A DNA stretch of 64,000 nucleotides from Tremella fuciformis. Its lineage: Eukaryota > Basidiomycota > Tremellomycetes > Tremellales > Tremellaceae. The translations under genes were made by a program, and so were the position numbers. How positions within the stretch are numbered: the first letter of the stretch is position 1; each line of letters begins with the position of its first letter. The notes under the pieces are model-generated. The model was not told the DNA's origin. It searched no databases and saw only the letters and a program-made list of their open reading frames with translations. Shown here one piece after another: positions 58,316 to 64,000 of the stretch. The stretch spans positions 1,674,001-1,738,000 of the forward strand of contig CP136494.1 in the NCBI GenBank assembly GCA_032768795.1, written 5' to 3'.

Positions 58316-58707
58316 AAATCGTACTATCGGGGAATGCCAAAGGGACACAGCATATACAGAAGCATCATCAATGCATTTCATCGCTCATTGTTCTCCGTTC
58401 GTTTCGTTGTCGTCACGCAGCTACTCGCTACAAGGCCCTGCAAGGGGTATGCTCAACTTCCAGATAAAAACAACGGAGAGAGGGATCCTCTGGTAATGGC
58501 TCCATCACCGAACCCAGCGCCAGTCATCAAGGTCGTCCACGTTCACAGCATTGCCAACTCTATAGCCGAGCTTGCCCTCCTCGTACGAGCACACTTTGCG
58601 CTCAGGAGAAGTGGTCAAGCACTTCCCATTCCCAAGGCAGAGCGATAGGCGATAGGCCTTGACAGCGCTCTTGGTGCCTTTGCACGGAAGGGTCGAGACC
58701 TAAACCA
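58316..58707. other. Convergent 3' region, MIA40 / VPS62-like
   Basis: 392 bp with the 3' ends of two convergent genes; nothing else recognised. Confidence 0.45.
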
Positions 58708-60535
58708 TTAGCCCCGATGCTGCCTTTCGTCCGAAGCGGGGATACAGACGATATGTTGCTCTTCGCCTTTGAAGGGAGTCGCTCCTCCAATCGTCCAGAC
58801 TTCCATTCCCTCCTCATAATCATACTGCTCGTAGTCCATAATCTCATCATCATCGTCGTCTCCATTGCTCTGAGGCCGAACACAAATCTGCTCCACTTGA
58901 ACAACTGCCACGCTCCTCGATTCCGCCCATCTCGCCGCATGCGCTGAGAGGTAGAAAGAGTATGTCGATTGCTCCCATGCCAGTGGGGCAATCGTGCAAG
59001 CTGGCGGTCCACCGAAAAAGCGATTCGGACCGGGTGGTGCATCGACCAGCTGGGACCATCAGATTGATCTTGAAGGAGAACAGTGGCTAACCTGGCAGAT
59101 TGGTACCATACGATGCCACCAGCAGTCATGCTCGCCCTTATTTCCCCACCACCCTCGGAAATTGAGCCAACTGGCTGAACCGTTATGCTGCATCCTCTCT
59201 CGTCTCTGCGGCCCCGACCAGTACTTGAAAGGCATGAGCATTGTCCGGGAATCCCATATTGGTCCAAGATCATCGGTCACGTCAACCAGCTTGAAATTGA
59301 GTACCTGACACAGGGTCAGCGGACGCAACGGCACTTCTGTTAGCGCACATTCGCATAGACGTGATCGCCCGGAGAGGGCCATATGCCATGACTGCCTGCG
59401 GCAGCGTACGCGACGGGGCGATCATCGATTAAAGGGACGTCCACCCAGCGTGACGTCCTGAATGTCAAGGCGGAGATCTAATGCGTGATTGATGAGCAGG
59501 CCTACCCAGCGGCAAATCTTCCCCCAGTGTGGCTGTCTGCTCTGTCAGCACTGCGACACGACTTCAGCGGTGCCCGCACTGTAGTCTGCGGACACTGGTA
59601 TCCCATTGATCGTCCGAACAGTGAAGCGCTACGGCATCAACTTCGTCCATGAGCTACTGAGACCATAGAGTGACCTCCCAATCCGCTACATCTGGGAGTC
59701 AGTGTCATCTCATGCTGGCAACAGCGACCCACGATTGCCCAGTACGCCGAATGGTCCTACCGGTTTCCCGAAGTTGAAGGGGTAGAAGCTGCAGTTCAGC
59801 GTTATCTCGATGTCCAACTCAAGCCACCGACGTCCAGTACCAAAGATCCTGCTGTGTGAGATTTGGGGGTGACCTTCAATTTGAGACTTACAACAATCCC
59901 ACGACCTTGATCCACCCAGAAGGCATAGACCGGCTCTTCGACTCGCCCTCGATCGTCTTCCCCCAGCTGCATGACTTGTTGCTCCTGCCCTGCAGGACCA
60001 TACAGATATTCCGACTCTTCGTCAAGAAAAGGTTGTGGATTATGAGCCTCTGCCAGAGAGAGATACAGCCCGGCTCCGGAGCGAGGCAGACTGTCCAGCT
60101 GGGCGGGAGTCAGCTGAGTGTGATTCTGCTGTCAGCATCTCACCATCAAATTGACAACGTTTCACGAACTGCTGGCTCCTCCGAGCCATGTTCATCTTCT
60201 ACCTGACGATGAGCCTGCCTCCATGTAGAGGGGCATGACTGACGTATGCGTAGTGAGGTAACATATACTCGATCGAGCTGGGGAAGTATGCCTCTAAGCC
60301 GCTGCATGTTCAGCTCTATGTTTTTGAGAGCACCAGAGGCATACGAGAGCTTGATGATCGGGGCATATCTTTCGACAAGAGCAAGTAACTCCTCATCCTG
60401 TAAGGAGACGACGTGTTGCGGTGGCGACTTCCAGTCTGTATTCGGGCGGAGCGGTCGTTGTATCGCAGTGGCCCAGGCCGATCCCGCCAAGCAGGCTGCA
60501 AGAAGCATACTCTGAGGCATGAGCAACCGGTACAT
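58708..60535 (-). CDS. Secreted or vacuolar VPS62-like protein
   Basis: The start MYRLLMPQSMLLAACLAGSA is a signal peptide (60535). Then ELLALVERYAPIIKLS joins, after a 43-nt intron, GLEAYFPSSIEYMLPHYAY, the opening of the VPS62 family. Further exons give SQLTPAQLDSLPRSGAGLYL, LDEESEYLYGP, EPVYAFWVDQGRGIVDLQYW-like, FYPFNFGKPVGPFGVLGNR, RPVAYAAAGSHGIWPSPGDH, LNFKLVDVTDDLGPIWDSR and MLMPFKYWSGPQ. The last exon reads VAVVQVEQICVRPQS with an Asp-rich run (NGDDDDDEIMDYEQYDYEEG) before the stop at 58708. Yeast Vps62 is linked to vacuolar sorting, but the molecular role of the family is unknown. The His in GSHG and the FYPFN block are the most conserved parts. Seven or more short introns are implied; two middle junctions (59480-59720) are unresolved. 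Confidence 0.82.
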
Positions 60536-62069
60536 ACTGCACCGTCTTGCTGACCATGATGCGATGCTGACTGCCGACCTCATGCCGAATGGTCTTGCTG
60601 TCCTGGGTTTATAGCAGATGCTTCGCGGTTAGTTGCCGGATGGACCTACAGTAGACCTCGAGGTCATCGGGTGGCGAACTTACAGTACTGTATGTGGCAC
60701 TCTGAATGTGGCACATTCATATCTGGAAACGCTCAGACCACTCAAAATGGGCACATCATAATCTCGCTCCCCCTGCGACGAGCTACAGTATAAATTGGGC
60801 TGATGCTTATCCAACGCACATTGGATGTCTCGTTCCCCCTTCTGACTACAAAGAACCTTAGATGTAGGGCATGTAGTATGCCTTCAAAGAGCTTCCCGGG
60901 GCGCATCGCTCCATGTTGTTCATTCGCTACACCGTATTCTTACTGCAATTGTACTCTAACACGTCAATTACCGATCTCTGCCATTGCATCGGTGTCCAGC
61001 TATGCTTCCCGTACCCTTGTAGGCCTTCCGCTCGTCTTCCGGTCGTCGGCGATGAAGACAGCGTTGGACCTCGTACAGCTGTGATGGGCCATTACTGGAT
61101 GTCCAATGGGGACTTCAGCATCGCCTTTGCTGATCCGATCGCTCAAGAGGATGTAGCGTGCCTCCTCATGATTCAGGATGTCTGGATTCAAACCTATCGT
61201 TGCCTTCTCTGAAGAGAGCAGTGTGTTGTCTAGCATATTCAGAAAAATCCCTGGGGCTGAGGCACCATGCTGATTAGGGGTCGGAGAACTTCGCTCGTTG
61301 CGCTCTCGGTGCAAGCGCAGGCTCAGATGTCGACTTTGTACCCTGTCCGCTGAGCGGCTGATATGGCAGGAACTCCGTCGAAGACCTCGGCGGATGTCTG
61401 TTCCCATATCTGCGTTAGAGAGGATGAATCCTGTCGGCTTTCGCTGAAAGATTCAATCTCAAGAGGAGATCCTTCGGCTGAACAGGTTCTCACACGATAC
61501 TGCCCCTTTCCGGACGGCGCATAGCAAGCGTTAGGCTGAGATGCGCACTCGGCCTACATAACCAGATAAGTCGGCTTCACTGTCTTGTTTCCGAAATTGT
61601 CGATACGTATGTGACATCCATGTACAGCATGTTCGTCCTCGTCCTTTCGGCGCACCCTCGAGCTGCCACTTCCTGGACATCTCATTGCTCGATTGCCGTC
61701 TTGTAACCACCAATTGGAACAAACGTCAGGACTGTGAAGACGACGCGAAGAATGGGTCGTCACAATATCATTGTGGCAAGTGAGTCAAGAAAATTCACCT
61801 CTTCCATGCCTGAGCTCATAGCGTATCGGCACACGTCTAGCACCTTACAAAGTGGCCGCTTGTCACTGCAAGAAACTTTTTGTCAAATTCAGCCATACCC
61901 ATTCCCTGCGCCCTTCTCAACAAGGCTCCTCGCCAGATCTGCACTGATCATTGATGATTTGAAGACCCGGAAATGCACTTATACTTCAAGGGAGGCCCAC
62001 GCAAGCCGGATAGGTCGTTTGCATCATGTCCATATTGCGAAACTCAGTGAAATCTGTCACCGATGCTCA
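60536..62069. other. 1.5-kb region without a recognised gene
   Basis: It holds the promoter of the VPS62-like gene, then about 1.2 kb of AT-richer sequence with no family motif. A TATA-like tataaatt at 60789-60796 faces right but no convincing + strand gene follows. One uninterrupted minus frame (61000-61407) is listed separately. Short repeats of atgtggca occur near 60690-60710. Confidence 0.45.
61000..61407 (-). CDS. Candidate orphan reading frame, 135 codons
   Basis: An uninterrupted frame from ATG 61407 to a stop at 61000. The middle part (TIGLNPDILNHEEARYILLS and DRISKGDAEVPIGHPVMAH) has a protein-like mix of residues, whereas the first 45 codons are Arg/Ser-rich and less convincing. 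No domain, signal peptide or membrane segment is seen. It might be a young or orphan gene, a decayed gene fragment, or chance. Confidence 0.2.
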   Translation of the reverse strand: MGTDIRRGLRRSSCHISRSADRVQSRHLSLRLHRERNERSSPTPNQHGASAPGIFLNMLDNTLLSSEKATIGLNPDILNHEEARYILLSDRISKGDAEVPIGHPVMAHHSCTRSNAVFIADDRKTSGRPTRVREA

Positions 62070-63374
62070 TCAAACGCTGTTGGCAGACAGCTCAAACGGG
62101 CAGGCGATATTGCTGAGCTCAGTAGAGACTGATGGCTTTGTGGCAAGCCCGACAATCGACATCTGGAGGACCAGTCTGAACTTCAAGTCTGCCACTCAGT
62201 CCGGCCCAACTAACGGTGGCCTGTACTTACCTGTCCGCTGGGTCCCTGGCCAAATATGGCCACAAGCATTGTACACATCGTTCCCTGACACTCAGCATCA
62301 CCGACTGAACCAAGGATTTTACTGACAGGTCGTATCGCTATCGTTCAGCGCCGAATAGCTAAACTCGACTGGAAGAACAACCGGCTGATTGTCTTTGTGC
62401 TTGACCGAATGATCACCCCAGTTGCCCGTGGCGATGGCTTTCTCGGTGTTGAGGTCGTATAGCGTCGCGTACAGGTCGTGGAAATGAACGGGGATATATG
62501 AGCTGGACGCATCGGCTCGTGACTCAGTGTGAATCCCTCGCGGCAGAGTGTGAGAATCGACTTACCGTACAGGTTGAGATTCCCGCTGAAAGAGAAATTC
62601 GTGGGCGAGCGACTGAAGCTGACAGTCGAGTTGTCAACGGTGAATGGGGTCTGATTATAGAACGTGAAGCTCGGACCACGAGGAATGACGAAGAATAGCG
62701 TTATGCCCACTCTGCACCCGTTAGCGTCAGCGGTCACGATGAGCCCATTGGTGATTGGGACTTACGCCACGCAGAGGAAGAAGAAGGCGAAGACCAGCAC
62801 GCGCCGCGTCAGCCAGGGCACGCCGAACATGCCGCGTTGGTCCCGCGTCCACTCTCTCCATGCGCGTCTCTGGCCATCTCGACGAATCTCGGTCTGACCG
62901 CGGCGCGACATCTCGTGCAGCTCCGATTTTTGCCACCTGGTCCGTCAACGCTCGCCGAGCTCACGATTGCGGTCGGGATTCACTCTGGTCCAAGAACCGG
63001 TACAGAGATCATCTCTTCCTCTGGGGCAGGCTTCATGCCAGTAGGCGGGATATTCTGCGTGAGCGGCCGATACCTAGAATCAACTATTTCACCATGGACT
63101 TCGAATTTTCTGGGCGGACGTACGATCGATCGTCCCTATATGTGCCATTGGTGCTGTCTTCTCCCCGGTCTCTGTCCAAGCCGTAGACGTCGCTCCATCT
63201 CGGTCCCTCGCCATCAAAGTCTGCTCGCACGTCGAATGGCTCGTCTTGGTCCTCGGGATCGTCATGATACAGGGCGCTGGGTGCCCGAGGGGGATCGTAA
63301 GGCTGGCTGTATGCTGACGGGCGGGTAGACGCTTGAACACGGCGAGGAAAATCCATCGAGAGGCGAGAGGACAT
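62070..63374 (-). CDS. Single-pass membrane protein with LEA2-like extracytosolic domain
   Basis: The start MSSRLSMDFPRRVQASTRPS (63374) opens an acidic and Tyr-rich cytosolic tail (DDPEDQDEPFDVRADFDGEG). After introns come EMSRRGQTEIRRDGQRRAWR, then the basic, membrane-proximal LTRRVLVFAFFFLCVA joined to VGITLFFVIPRGPSF, the transmembrane helix. The outer domain reads FYNQTPFTVDNSTVSFSRSP, NFSFSGNLNLY, VEFSYSALND, GNDVYNACGHIWPGTQR, LKFRLVLQMSIVGLA and NIACPFELSANSV, with the stop at 62070-62072. The pattern (membrane helix followed by a hydrophobic beta domain with Asn glycosylation sites NQT, NST, NFS) matches a widespread fungal family related to LEA2/NDR1 domains. Yeast Tag1, a vacuolar protein that ends autophagy, has a similar layout, but I cannot claim orthology. 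Confidence 0.78.
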
Positions 63375-63830
63375 GTTGGCCTGTTAATTGAAATTTGCTG
63401 GCTCGACAGATGAAGAGAGATTGTGTACGATCAGAAACGGGATCGGGCGTCGTGGTTCCCTTGTCGATCAAAGGACCTCCTGCCTCGCCGCACCTCGACT
63501 GCAACTCCCAGTGGCTAGCAGATGACAGTGAGTCGTTCACGACTGTCGGATCGATACTGAGAGTGCTGACTGTACATTGGCATGCATGCCGACATGTTGA
63601 ACTGCTGTGCGGCAAGAGTAGGAGTCGGGTCTGTGCTGAAACAAAGGAGTAGTCTCCGGTGGACACACCGCTTTTTACGTTAGCCGATGGGTCCGCCGCA
63701 CCATGAATGCATGCATCAGGCAATATTAGAGATCGTGAATTTCGTTCATTATACCACTCGTCAACCCTGTCGTAGAGTAAAACAAGAAAATCGTGTATAG
63801 CGCTACATGTCCCCCTGACCCCGGCTTGGC
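63375..63830. other. Intergenic: promoter of the LEA2-like gene and 3' end of the last gene
   Basis: 456 bp, no exon recognised. Both neighbours read leftwards. Confidence 0.45.
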
Positions 63831-64000
63831 CTACTGCCACCATCGCTTCTTCTTCTTCGCCATTGGTCCTTGCACACCCACCTTCAAACCCAGAGTCTCG
63901 GCCTGGTTCTCATCCCGGGTCTCGCGATACCCAATGGCGACGCGCCCCTTACTGCTCTTGATCGTAATTTTGCTCATCTCGCCTCTTGTATGAGCACTGA
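63831..64000 (-). CDS. 3' end of an unidentified gene, partial
   Basis: The minus strand ends in a clear frame: MSKITIKSSKGRVAIGYRET, then ENQAETLGLKVGVQGPMAKK and the very basic terminus KKRWWQ with a TAG at 63831-63833. The frame is open to the window edge, though an intron may lie just there (a cag/aag acceptor near 63985). The rest is outside the window, so no function can be given. Confidence 0.55.
   Translation of the reverse strand, partial: SAHTRGEMSKITIKSSKGRVAIGYRETRDENQAETLGLKVGVQGPMAKKKKRWWQ

Noticed and set aside
61734..62132. A 132-codon + frame near the end of the LEA2-like gene
   Set aside because: It overlaps the antisense of the LEA2-like last exon, which carries the conserved sequence; no motif in the + frame.
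1..64000. Secondary-metabolite cluster, defence system or viral insertion
   Set aside because: No synthase, toxin, capsid, polymerase or integrase motifs were found; nearly all genes are conserved housekeeping functions.

Overview
This window looks like nuclear DNA of a basidiomycete fungus, most likely a yeast-forming Tremellomycete (Cryptococcus/Tremella relatives). The evidence is dense gene packing, many very short GT-AG introns (about 40-60 nt), two GC-AG introns, a compact RNA polymerase II gene with nine exons, and fungal families such as HAM1-like, VPS62-like and PSP1. No species can be named from the sequence alone. All gene models below were joined by eye from open frames and splice sites; no homology search was run.

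Layout, left to right: a truncated CNNM/MAM3-type transporter (1-1047, -); an unrecognised acidic protein (1317-3992, +); a large disordered protein (4835-8983, +); the ESCRT-0 subunit VPS27 (9265-11674, -); RPB1, largest subunit of RNA polymerase II (12531-18366, +); translesion DNA polymerase eta (18596-21187, -); N-recognin UBR1 (21459-27444, -); TRAPP subunit TRS33 (27723-28825, +); a PSP1-domain protein (29135-31771, -); an oxysterol-binding protein (32571-34407, -); the inositol pyrophosphate kinase VIP1 (34936-38679, -); an ataxin-10/CTR86 protein (38853-40782, +); a CLC chloride/proton antiporter (40904-45121, -); a tiny membrane protein (45737-45928, -); the Fe-S assembly factor ISA1 (46354-47241, +); a HAM1-like protein (48588-51680, +); a class-3 (DAG-type) lipase (52264-55853, +); an alkyltransferase-like DNA repair protein (55987-56435, -); MIA40 (57357-58315, +); a secreted VPS62-like protein (58708-60535, -); a LEA2-like membrane protein (62070-63374, -); and the 3' end of one more gene (63831-64000, -).

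Functionally this is a core, chromosomal gene-rich region rather than a cluster: endosomal sorting and membrane traffic (VPS27, TRS33, OSBP, CLC), genome maintenance (Pol eta, ATL), mitochondrial biogenesis (MIA40, ISA1), protein turnover (UBR1) and signalling (VIP1). I found no tRNA, rRNA, CRISPR array, intact transposon or biosynthetic cluster. The features most worth a second look are an AT-rich, hairpin-dense island between the ATL and MIA40 genes, an RPB1 C-terminal domain that contains no Ser7 at all and carries an in-frame 45-nt intron, GC-AG introns in TRS33 and the lipase, introns that split active-site motifs (RPB1, MIA40, OSBP), and several proteins with no assigned role.
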